Source: Bacteroidales bacterium
Lineage (GTDB): Bacteria; Bacteroidota; Bacteroidia; Bacteroidales; UBA932
DNA length: 24,128 nucleotides
Direction of reading: 5' to 3'
NCBI GenBank assembly: GCA_016281435.1
Contig: JAEEIQ010000012.1
Coordinates: forward strand, 1-24,128
Shown here: in pieces, positions 1 to 5,936 of the stretch
How the letters are laid out: each line of letters begins with the position of its first letter
How positions within the stretch are numbered: the first letter of the stretch is position 1
Translations under genes and position numbers: made by a program
The notes under the pieces: model-generated
The model's database searches: none
The model's input: only the letters and a program-made list of their open reading frames with translations
Told to the model about the DNA's origin: nothing

Positions 1-626
1 TAGTCCTTCATGATCTGGTAGCACTCGCAGATCAGCTGGATGTCACCGTATTCGATGCCGTTGTGGACCATCTTCACGAAATGGCCGGCGCCGTTCTCGC
101 CCACCCAGTCGCAGCAGGGGGAACCGTCTTCGACCTTTGCGCAGATGCTCTGGAAAATGGGCTTCACATAAGGCCATGCTGCGGGAGATCCGCCGGGCAT
201 CATCGAGGGGCCCTTCAGGGCGCCTTCCTCACCGCCGGACACGCCGGTACCGATGTACAGAAGGCCCTTGCTCTCGACATAGGCGGTGCGGCGCGCAGTG
301 TCGGGGAAATGGGAATTTCCACCGTCGATGATGATGTCGCCCTTGTCAAGAAGCGGGATGAGCTTTTCGATGAAATCATCGACAGCCTGTCCGGCCTTGA
401 CCATCAGGAACACGCGGCGGGGAGTCTTCAGGGACGCCACGAGATCTTCAAGGGAATGAGCTCCGTAGAAGTTCTTGCCCGCTCCGCGGCCATTGATGAA
501 CTTGTCGACCTTTTCGACGGTACGGTTGAACACGCTGACGTGGAAGCCTTTGCTTTCCATGTTGAGGACAAGGTTCTCGCCCATGACGGCAAGACCGACG
601 AGTCCGATATCAGAAACTGCTTTCAT
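1..626 (-). CDS. gnd: 6-phosphogluconate dehydrogenase (decarboxylating), N-terminal part, cut by window edge
   Basis: Oxidative decarboxylation of 6-phosphogluconate to ribulose 5-phosphate with NAD(P)+, the last oxidative step of the pentose phosphate pathway, in the cytosol. The 208 visible residues begin MKAVSDIGLVGLAVMGENL, which carries the dinucleotide-binding GLAVMGxN motif (about residues 11-19). The substrate motif VSGGEEGA follows at about 129-136, and the catalytic KMVHNG segment at 185-190 supplies the Lys and His expected for this family. The family is usually about 470-490 residues, so the C-terminal all-helical domain lies beyond position 1. The ATG directly abuts the pdxB stop codon (0 nt gap), so it is the last visible gene of the kinase-epimerase-pdxB-gnd operon. 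In many Bacteroidales zwf and pgl sit beside gnd; whether they follow here cannot be seen. Confidence 0.95.
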   Translation of the reverse strand, partial: MKAVSDIGLVGLAVMGENLVLNMESKGFHVSVFNRTVEKVDKFINGRGAGKNFYGAHSLEDLVASLKTPRRVFLMVKAGQAVDDFIEKLIPLLDKGDIIIDGGNSHFPDTARRTAYVESKGLLYIGTGVSGGEEGALKGPSMMPGGSPAAWPYVKPIFQSICAKVEDGSPCCDWVGENGAGHFVKMVHNGIEYGDIQLICECYQIMKD

Positions 627-1772
627 TTAATATTGGTTTTGGTTGTTGATTACATTGAAACCCAGTTCCCTGAGCCTGGCTTCCAGTTCGGCGGAAGCTC
701 CTCTGAGATGCAGGGTGAAAGCGGTGAATTCGCGGCGGACCGCATAATCTCCGCGCAGTTTTTCAAAGTCTGCCAGATTGTCCCGCAGGGCATTGCTGTC
801 CCTTTCGACGTCATAGGTGTAGAGTATTGCCTCGGACAGTGCGGCCTGAAGGTCCTTTCCGGTCGCATCGAGAGCAAATTCGAGCGGCTGGGCCGGGACG
901 GGCACTCCGCTTGCCTTCCATTCCGTCAGCGGCAGGCCCAGGCGGCGTGCGACGGTACGGACGCTCATCGTGGTGCCGTTGGCCTTGCCATCAGCCGAAT
1001 AGCCGGCGATATGCGGCGTGGAATAGTCCAGCAGGCCGACCAGCTCGGAATCGAGCTCCGGCTCCCCTTCCCATACATCCAGGACGGCGCCTTTGAGTCC
1101 CCCGTTCAGCAGGGTGGCCTTCAGGGCCTTGTTGTCCACGACTTCCCCGCGCGAAGAATTGATCAGGATCTGGCCGGGGCGCATGGAGCCGAGCCTTTTC
1201 TCGTCGAAAAGATGGAAGGTGGCGTCCTCCCCCGCCCTCTGCAGTGGGACATGAAGGGTGACGATATCGCTTCTGCGGACGAGCTCGTCGAGTCCGGTAA
1301 ATCCGTCCGGGCCTTCCATCCGGGCTCTCGGAGGATCGTTCAGCAGAACCTTCATCCCGAGGATGCGACCAACCTCCGCGACCTTGCTGCCGACATTGCC
1401 TACTCCGACCACGCCGAGGGTGAGGTCTTCAAGCCGGAGGCCGTGCCGCGCCGCCAGGGACACCAGCACGGAAGCTATGTATTGCTTGACGGACCATGAG
1501 TTGCATCCGGGCGCATTTTCCCAGGCTATGCCGTGGGATTCGCACCAGGCCGTGTCGATATGGTCGAAACCTATCGTCGCCGTCGCTATGACCTTGACCG
1601 AAGAGCCCTCGAGAAGGGCGGCATTGCATTTGGTGCGGGTGCGGGTGATAAGGGCATCCGCATCCCGGACGTCAGCTGGAGTGGTTTCTTTCCCGGGGAG
1701 GTACAGGACTTCCGCATACGGCTCCAGCACCCCCTTCAGGAAAGGTATCTTGTTGTCGCAGACTATCTTCAT
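627..1772 (-). CDS. pdxB: 4-phosphoerythronate dehydrogenase PdxB
   Basis: Oxidises 4-phospho-D-erythronate to 2-oxo-3-hydroxy-4-phosphobutanoate, the second step of the DXP-dependent route to pyridoxal 5'-phosphate; cytosolic. At 381 residues it matches the usual PdxB length of about 380. It belongs to the D-isomer-specific 2-hydroxyacid dehydrogenases: N-terminal substrate domain, Rossmann motif GVGNVG (123-128), and the family Arg-Glu-His set visible as SSRGE (Arg208), WEGEPE (Glu237) and PHIAG (His254). A C-terminal extension from about 285 with a predicted PdxB dimerisation domain separates it from plain D-lactate or phosphoglycerate dehydrogenases. It starts 1 nt after the upstream epimerase stop and ends flush against gnd, so it is co-transcribed with both. 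The position between a sugar-acid epimerase and gnd is unexpected for a vitamin B6 gene. Confidence 0.93.
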   Translation of the reverse strand: MKIVCDNKIPFLKGVLEPYAEVLYLPGKETTPADVRDADALITRTRTKCNAALLEGSSVKVIATATIGFDHIDTAWCESHGIAWENAPGCNSWSVKQYIASVLVSLAARHGLRLEDLTLGVVGVGNVGSKVAEVGRILGMKVLLNDPPRARMEGPDGFTGLDELVRRSDIVTLHVPLQRAGEDATFHLFDEKRLGSMRPGQILINSSRGEVVDNKALKATLLNGGLKGAVLDVWEGEPELDSELVGLLDYSTPHIAGYSADGKANGTTMSVRTVARRLGLPLTEWKASGVPVPAQPLEFALDATGKDLQAALSEAILYTYDVERDSNALRDNLADFEKLRGDYAVRREFTAFTLHLRGASAELEARLRELGFNVINNQNQY

Positions 1773-1773
1773 C

Positions 1774-3051
1774 TCAGTCCTTGAAACGGTCGGGATAAGC
1801 CCAGAGTCCGAGCGCAGGATTGGAGATATAGTAAACCTCCTCCCCGTTCACGGTGTTCCAGCCGTCCTTGAGGCCCTCGAGCGGATAGCGTGCGACCATC
1901 TCGTCGTAGTGGCAGTATTCGAAGCCGACGCTCTCGATCTCTTCGCGGGACATGCCGGCACCGGGGCAGTAGATGATCCTGAAGCGGCCTTCGGAAGAAC
2001 CGTGGATGAGATGGGCCGAAGCGCCCAGGTTGTCCTGGAGGTCCTTGTTGGCGTTGGTGCACTCCAGAGTATGGGGTGTACCCTTGTAGCCATATTTGCG
2101 GATAAGGCCGTCGATGGTCTTGTCCTCTCCGAATTCCTTCAGGCCGGGGGCAAGGACAATCAGCTCAGCGTCATCGGCAAGCGCCATCCTCGTGCGGTAG
2201 ACGCTCTTGTTGCCGAGCCATGTGCTCTTGAACTCCTCGGGATCGAGATAGACGATGCACTTCTTTATCTCCTTGTCGACCATGATGAAGTTGGTCTCGA
2301 GGGAAAGCTCGGCCGCCTTGCGGAAGCATTCGAAATCGTCGCCGATGAAAAGTCCGCGGGTCACCATCTCGCCGCTCGCCTCATCCTTTGCCCTGACGGT
2401 CAGGACATAAACGATGGGAACCTTGCTGAGGAAATTGACCTTGGCGTATTCGAACACGTCGCGGACCGGGCTCTTTGCGCGGCCCATGATCCGCTCCATG
2501 CCGTAGCTGGCGCCGATGAAATGGCTCTTGTTGATAAAGTCGGAGCCGCCGACGCCGACGAAGATGTTCTTCGTATAGTTGGCCATGCCGATGACCTCGT
2601 GGGGAACGACCTGTCCTATCGAGAGGATAAGGTCGAACGAGGGATCGAGAAGAAGCTTGTTGACCTGGGCGTTCATCTCGTAGTCGAGCCTGCCTTCGGA
2701 AACTTCCTTGACATACGAACCGGGCACGGTGCCGACGGTCACGATGTCGTTGCGCCAGTCATGCACGCGGAACTTGTCCTTCGGCACGCTGGGGAACATC
2801 ACGGAAAGCTGCTCGTCCGTCATCGGGGAATGGGTGCCGAGCGCCGGCATGATGTCGGTAAGCACATCTCCGAAATAGTCGTTGACCATCTCGGTGATCG
2901 GCCCGGCGTAGGAATTGAAACGGGTGAAGTCGGGCGGGAGCGCGAGGACACGCTTTTTCGGGCCCATGGCGTCGAAGACCTGCTTCAGGATGGCCCTGGT
3001 GTCTTCAGCGGTGATTATGTCGGTCTTTGACCCCCTTTCGAAATAGATCAT
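1774..3051 (-). CDS. LarA-superfamily (DUF2088) nickel-dependent 2-hydroxyacid racemase/epimerase, substrate unproven
   Basis: A 425-residue cytosolic protein of the LarA fold. The family uses the nickel-pincer nucleotide (NPN) cofactor to invert the C2 configuration of 2-hydroxyacids by hydride transfer. The LarA residue set is present with near-exact spacing: DFTR (Asp41, Arg44), GTH (His74), PHEV (His151), TKN (Lys161, expected NPN-tethering lysine) and SHF (His177, expected nickel ligand). The 151-161-177 spacing (10 and 16) equals that of His174-Lys184-His200 in the Lactiplantibacillus enzyme. Family members act on lactate, other hydroxyacids and D-gluconate, so an automatic 'lactate racemase' label is probably too narrow. 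It sits 3 nt behind a KdgK-like kinase and 1 nt before pdxB, which favours a sugar acid such as gluconate/mannonate or a tetronate. The cofactor-making larB, larC and larE are not in this window. Confidence 0.85.
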   Translation of the reverse strand: MIYFERGSKTDIITAEDTRAILKQVFDAMGPKKRVLALPPDFTRFNSYAGPITEMVNDYFGDVLTDIMPALGTHSPMTDEQLSVMFPSVPKDKFRVHDWRNDIVTVGTVPGSYVKEVSEGRLDYEMNAQVNKLLLDPSFDLILSIGQVVPHEVIGMANYTKNIFVGVGGSDFINKSHFIGASYGMERIMGRAKSPVRDVFEYAKVNFLSKVPIVYVLTVRAKDEASGEMVTRGLFIGDDFECFRKAAELSLETNFIMVDKEIKKCIVYLDPEEFKSTWLGNKSVYRTRMALADDAELIVLAPGLKEFGEDKTIDGLIRKYGYKGTPHTLECTNANKDLQDNLGASAHLIHGSSEGRFRIIYCPGAGMSREEIESVGFEYCHYDEMVARYPLEGLKDGWNTVNGEEVYYISNPALGLWAYPDRFKD

Positions 3052-3054
3052 GGC

Positions 3055-4134
3055 CTACCTCTTTACCCGTGCGTTGCCTTCCCAGATGCTCCAGACCTGC
3101 TCTTCGTCTGCAGGCTGGGCGTAGTCGGTCAGGAAAGTGGTCGCGAGGGCGCCGCTGGCCCATCCGAACTGGGCGCACTTCTCGCCGTCCCATCCCTTCA
3201 GGATACCGTAAAGCAGTCCGCCTACGAAGCCGTCGCCGCCGCCGATGCGGTCGAGGACATGGATCTCGCGGGGCATGATGACGTGCCAGTCCTCACCGTC
3301 GAGGAGGATGGCTCCCCAGTTGTGGCTGTTGGTGTTGTTGACCTGGCGAAGGGTGGTGCCGTAGACCTTTCCGTTGGGATACTGGGCTTTGACGCGGCGT
3401 ATCATTTCCTTGAAGCCGTCGATCTTGGCCGCGATGTCCTTGCCTCCGGCCTCGGGGCCTTCGATGCCCAGGCAGAGCTGGAAGTCCTCTTCGTTGCCGA
3501 TCAGCACATCGGCATAGCTGGCGATTTCGGAGAAGATGTCATGGAGTTCCTGCTCACGGCCCTTCCAGAAGGAGGCACGGTAATTCAGGTCGAAACTGAT
3601 GCGGGTGCCGTATTTCTTCGCGGCGCGGGCGAGTTCGAGGCAGAAACGGCTGCTCTCGGGGCTGAGGGCGCCGATAAGGCCGCTCAGGTGGATAATCTGC
3701 ACGCCTTCCTGTCCGAAGATGCGGTCAAGGTCGAAGTCCTTCACATTGAGGGTGCGGCCGACCTCGCCTGCACGGTCGTTCCATACGCGGGGTCCGCGGG
3801 AGCCGTATCCGCTGTCGGCGATGTTGATCTGATGGCGGTAGCCCCAGGGACCGCCCTGCTCCACCTCAGCGCCTTCGAAGTCCATTCCGCGGCTCTTGAG
3901 GTTGGCCTTGATGAAATGGGCGAACGGGCTGCCCTTGACGAAGGTCGTGAGAACCTTGACGGGAAGTCCGAGGAAGGAGGAGATGCTGGCCACGTTGGTC
4001 TCGGCGCTGGTCGCCTGGAGGGCGAACTGGTCGCTGGAGTGAACCGGCTGGCCGGCGGCGGGGGTGATGCGCAGTCCCATGCTGGTAGGAACCAGGAGCG
4101 CGTACTTGCAGTTTTCTTTGAGCTTGATGTCCAT
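3055..4134 (-). CDS. PfkB-family sugar/sugar-acid kinase, 2-keto-3-deoxygluconate kinase-like
   Basis: A ribokinase/PfkB-fold kinase of 359 residues, cytosolic, phosphorylating a terminal hydroxyl of a sugar or sugar acid with ATP. The C-terminal PfkB signature reads DRIGGGDGFVGG (295-306), with Asp301 as the expected catalytic base. The segment FDLNYRASFW (181-190) and the NEEDF motif (214-218) are typical of KdgK-type 2-dehydro-3-deoxygluconate kinases. The protein is somewhat longer than the usual 310-340 residues, mainly through an N-terminal extension before the sugar-binding lid. It is the first gene of the operon, 3 nt ahead of the LarA-like epimerase, and follows a strong promoter at 4172-4203. 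The substrate could be 2-keto-3-deoxygluconate, gluconate or a tetronate; the sequence alone does not decide. Confidence 0.85.
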   Translation of the reverse strand: MDIKLKENCKYALLVPTSMGLRITPAAGQPVHSSDQFALQATSAETNVASISSFLGLPVKVLTTFVKGSPFAHFIKANLKSRGMDFEGAEVEQGGPWGYRHQINIADSGYGSRGPRVWNDRAGEVGRTLNVKDFDLDRIFGQEGVQIIHLSGLIGALSPESSRFCLELARAAKKYGTRISFDLNYRASFWKGREQELHDIFSEIASYADVLIGNEEDFQLCLGIEGPEAGGKDIAAKIDGFKEMIRRVKAQYPNGKVYGTTLRQVNNTNSHNWGAILLDGEDWHVIMPREIHVLDRIGGGDGFVGGLLYGILKGWDGEKCAQFGWASGALATTFLTDYAQPADEEQVWSIWEGNARVKR

Positions 4135-4171
4135 GTTATAGAGTATTTGTCGTTATAATTCCAAAATCACA

Positions 4172-4203
4172 CAAAGTTAGCGAAAAAACATATTGCCTGC
4201 AAT
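4172..4203 (-). promoter_or_regulatory. Bacteroidota promoter of the kinase-epimerase-pdxB-gnd operon
   Basis: On the minus strand the -7 box TAACTTTG (4172-4179) matches TAnnTTTG exactly. An ATTG element (4200-4203), a near match to the -33 TTTG, lies about 20 nt upstream. The kinase ATG follows about 37 nt downstream of the box. The surrounding 4135-4297 divergent spacer is AT-rich and holds no gene. Confidence 0.7.
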
Positions 4204-4261
4204 ATCAATTTGCGAAAGAAAGGCGTATAAAAACGCAGCGCCTATATTGGGAAATAAATGT

Positions 4262-4269
4262 TAAATTTG
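4262..4269 (+). promoter_or_regulatory. Candidate -7 box for the secreted protein/vanX-like operon
   Basis: TAAATTTG matches TAnnTTTG and lies 28 nt before the ATG at 4298. No clear TTTG occurs at the expected 19-21 nt upstream, so the call is weaker than the divergent promoter. Confidence 0.5.
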
Positions 4270-4297
4270 TGGGGTTAGAACATTAAAGAACGATGAT

Positions 4298-4837
4298 ATG
4301 AAAAAACTGATTTGCATCCTCGCCGTCCTCGTATGCTGGACAGTAGCCGTCTCCGCCCAGGGATCCAAGATTCCCCAGCGGCTGGAACTTGTTGAAATCG
4401 AACAGGAAAACACCGGAGAACGGGTCGAAGTGTTCAATATGCCAAAGGATGGCGCGAACCACTACTACCTCTCCGTCGGCAAACTCGGATTTGGCGACAA
4501 GGTGATCCAGGTCTATTTCGACCCCATTTTCGAGCTTTTCATCCCCCTCGGAGACAGCCTCACCGAAGCCATGGAGAAACTGAATGAGCTGAAAGCCCTC
4601 TGCAAGTCTCCAGTGAACACGGCCATCGAGACCGAAGGCTGCCTCGCATTAGGATTCCCCGGCGACAAGATGGAGAAAGTCACGATCACGCACAAGAAGG
4701 TTCTCCTGGGCCATTCCCTTTCTTTCAGCGTCGAACGCGAAGGGTATATCCGCATGACCTACGTATCGAAGTCCGAGATCAACAGCCTCGCCGGCTCCGT
4801 AAAGCTCTACAGCAAGATTCACCCCAAGGAGAAATAG
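4298..4837 (+). CDS. Secreted protein of unknown function
   Basis: A 179-residue protein with a clear Sec signal peptide: two lysines, a hydrophobic stretch and an AVSA-Q cleavage site near residue 20. The lack of a lipobox cysteine suggests a soluble periplasmic or secreted protein. I do not recognise the family. The mature part begins with alternating charged and hydrophobic segments (KIPQRLELVEIEQENTGERV) that look like beta strands. It contains two cysteines in the middle (CKSPVN, EGCLAL) that could pair, and a Lys-rich C-terminus. The next gene, a D-Ala-D-Ala dipeptidase, starts 2 nt after the stop, so the two are almost certainly co-transcribed. This hints at a role at the cell envelope, but the function is not established. 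Confidence 0.85.
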   Translation: MKKLICILAVLVCWTVAVSAQGSKIPQRLELVEIEQENTGERVEVFNMPKDGANHYYLSVGKLGFGDKVIQVYFDPIFELFIPLGDSLTEAMEKLNELKALCKSPVNTAIETEGCLALGFPGDKMEKVTITHKKVLLGHSLSFSVEREGYIRMTYVSKSEINSLAGSVKLYSKIHPKEK

Positions 4838-4839
4838 CG

Positions 4840-5574
4840 ATGAGAAGGTTCCTTGCCGGCGTCGTCCTGACGGTGGCGCTGGCCGGATGCGGCCAGCGGA
4901 GCGAGTACGGTCGCGAATATTTCGTACGTATCCCGGAGGCCGTTCCGGATGCCATCCTGGAGATACGTTATTTCAGCACCTACAATTTCATCGGGGAGAG
5001 GATTGACGGATATGAAGCGCCGACCGCCCTGCTCACAAGGCAGGCCGCGGACAGCCTCCGCGTGGTCAGCGACGAGCTCAGGCAGCTTGGATACCGCCTC
5101 AAGATTTACGACGCATACCGCCCGCAGAAGGCGGTGGACCATTTCGTCCGCTGGGCCGGAAACCTCGGCGACACCCTTATGAAGTCCTGCTTCTACCCGG
5201 AAGTGGACAAGGGAGTCCTTTTCGAGCAGGGGTTCATCGCTGAAAAAAGCGGCCACACGCGCGGTTCCACCGTGGACCTGACGCTGTTCGACATGGCCAC
5301 GGGAAAGGAAGTGGACATGGGGGCGACCTTCGACTGGTTCGGTCCGGAGAGCCACCCGGGCTTCGGCGGAGATCCAGAAACCGGGACATACAGCGGAGAC
5401 TGCAGCGCCAGCCCCAAAGGCCGGGTCATCGACAAGCAGCAGTTCTCCAACCGCATGCTCCTGCGGAACGCCATGCTCCGCCACGGCTTCAAGCCCTACG
5501 ACTGCGAATGGTGGCACTTCACCCTCGCTGACGAGCCCTTCCCCGACACCTACTTCAGCTTCCCAGTAAAATAA
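4840..5574 (+). CDS. ddpX: VanX/DdpX-family D-alanyl-D-alanine dipeptidase, lipoprotein form
   Basis: A zinc peptidase of family M15D that cleaves D-Ala-D-Ala, here predicted to be membrane-anchored. The N-terminus carries a lipoprotein signal with lipobox LAGC (Cys17). The VanX residues are all present with the reference spacing: YDAYRP (Arg94, cf. VanX Arg71), SGHTRGSTVD (zinc ligands His139 and Asp146, cf. 116 and 123), and EWWH (catalytic Glu223 and zinc ligand His226, cf. 181 and 184). The 244-residue length suits the family plus a lipid-anchor signal. No vanR/S/H/A-type resistance genes are nearby. A role in peptidoglycan dipeptide scavenging or turnover in the periplasm is therefore more likely than glycopeptide resistance. 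It ends just before a strong terminator. Confidence 0.9.
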   Translation: MRRFLAGVVLTVALAGCGQRSEYGREYFVRIPEAVPDAILEIRYFSTYNFIGERIDGYEAPTALLTRQAADSLRVVSDELRQLGYRLKIYDAYRPQKAVDHFVRWAGNLGDTLMKSCFYPEVDKGVLFEQGFIAEKSGHTRGSTVDLTLFDMATGKEVDMGATFDWFGPESHPGFGGDPETGTYSGDCSASPKGRVIDKQQFSNRMLLRNAMLRHGFKPYDCEWWHFTLADEPFPDTYFSFPVK

Positions 5575-5593
5575 AATCCGCCGCAGCATAAAC

Positions 5594-5627
5594 AAAACCG
5601 GCAGGCCGTGACGGCCTGCCGGTTTTT
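5594..5627. terminator. Strong bidirectional intrinsic terminator
   Basis: A perfect 15-bp stem (5594-5608 with 5612-5626) closes a TGA loop. The stem is flanked by A-runs on the left and T-runs on the right, so it works on both strands. It ends the vanX-like operon on the plus strand and the tRNA-Ala(CGC) transcript on the minus strand. Confidence 0.92.
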
Positions 5628-5629
5628 CG

Positions 5630-5702
5630 TGGAGCATAGGGGGGTCGAACCCCTGACCTCCAGATTGCGAACCTGGCGCTCTACCAACTGAGCTAATACC
5701 CC
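5630..5702 (-). tRNA. tRNA-Ala (anticodon CGC)
   Basis: A 73-nt cloverleaf on the minus strand. The acceptor GGGGTAT pairs with ATGCTCC and keeps the G3:U70 pair that is the alanine identity element. The D-arm is GCTC/GAGC, the anticodon stem CCAGG/TCTGG encloses loop TTCGCAA (CGC, reads GCG), and the T-stem is AGGGG/CCCCT. The discriminator is A73 and CCA is not encoded. Confidence 0.93.
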
Positions 5703-5710
5703 TTCTTGTA

Positions 5711-5740
5711 AAAAGTCCCGCAAAGGGTTGCGAGACTTTT
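5711..5740 (-). terminator. Hairpin between the two tRNA-Ala genes
   Basis: An imperfect inverted repeat (AAAAGTC…GACTTTT outside, CGCAA…TTGCG inside, one mismatch) followed on the minus strand by a T-run. It probably ends or attenuates the tRNA-Ala(GGC) transcript, or acts as a processing signal between the two tRNAs. Confidence 0.55.
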
Positions 5741-5741
5741 G

Positions 5742-5814
5742 TGGAGCATAGGAGAATCGAACTCCTGACCTTTTGAATGCCATTCAAACGCTCTACCAAC
5801 TGAGCTAATACCCC
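5742..5814 (-). tRNA. tRNA-Ala (anticodon GGC)
   Basis: A 73-nt cloverleaf on the minus strand with the same acceptor and D-arm as its neighbour, including G3:U70. The anticodon stem TTTGA/TCAAA encloses loop ATGGCAT (GGC, reads GCC/GCU), and the T-stem is AGGAG/CTCCT. The discriminator is A73 and CCA is not encoded. It is transcribed first of the pair. Confidence 0.94.
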
Positions 5815-5826
5815 ATTTGCGGACTG

Positions 5827-5856
5827 CAAAGATAAGAATTATTTTTGAAAACCAAA
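5827..5856 (-). promoter_or_regulatory. Promoter of the tandem tRNA-Ala genes
   Basis: On the minus strand the -7 box TATCTTTG (5827-5834) fits TAnnTTTG and sits 12 nt before the tRNA 5' end. A TTTG lies 18 nt upstream (5853-5856), with another 22 nt upstream. Confidence 0.72.
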
Positions 5857-5889
5857 CAAAAGAGGCATAAAATTCAACTTGCAGGATAC

Positions 5890-5916
5890 AAAAAGGGGCG
5901 GCCGAAGCCGCCCCTT
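5890..5916 (-). terminator. Intrinsic terminator of the SusC/SusD operon
   Basis: A 10-bp GC-rich stem (5893-5902 with 5907-5916) encloses a UUCG tetraloop when read on the minus strand and is followed there by five T residues. It lies about 20 nt downstream of the SusD stop codon. Confidence 0.88.
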
Positions 5917-5936
5917 CAAATCGATGGATCCCGTCG

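Noticed and set aside
63..1499. Long open frame on the plus strand opposite gnd and pdxB (478 codons)
   Set aside because: It is antisense to two well-supported enzymes, has no family motif, and long antisense frames are expected with this GC-rich codon use.
1258..3030. 590-codon plus-strand open frame opposite pdxB and the LarA-like gene
   Set aside because: Spans the junction of two real minus-strand genes; its product is Asp/Glu/His/Val-rich without domain signatures.
4840..5574. Vancomycin resistance determinant
   Set aside because: Only a VanX-like dipeptidase is present; no D-Ala-D-Lac ligase, VanH or VanRS genes are nearby, and the protein is a predicted lipoprotein.
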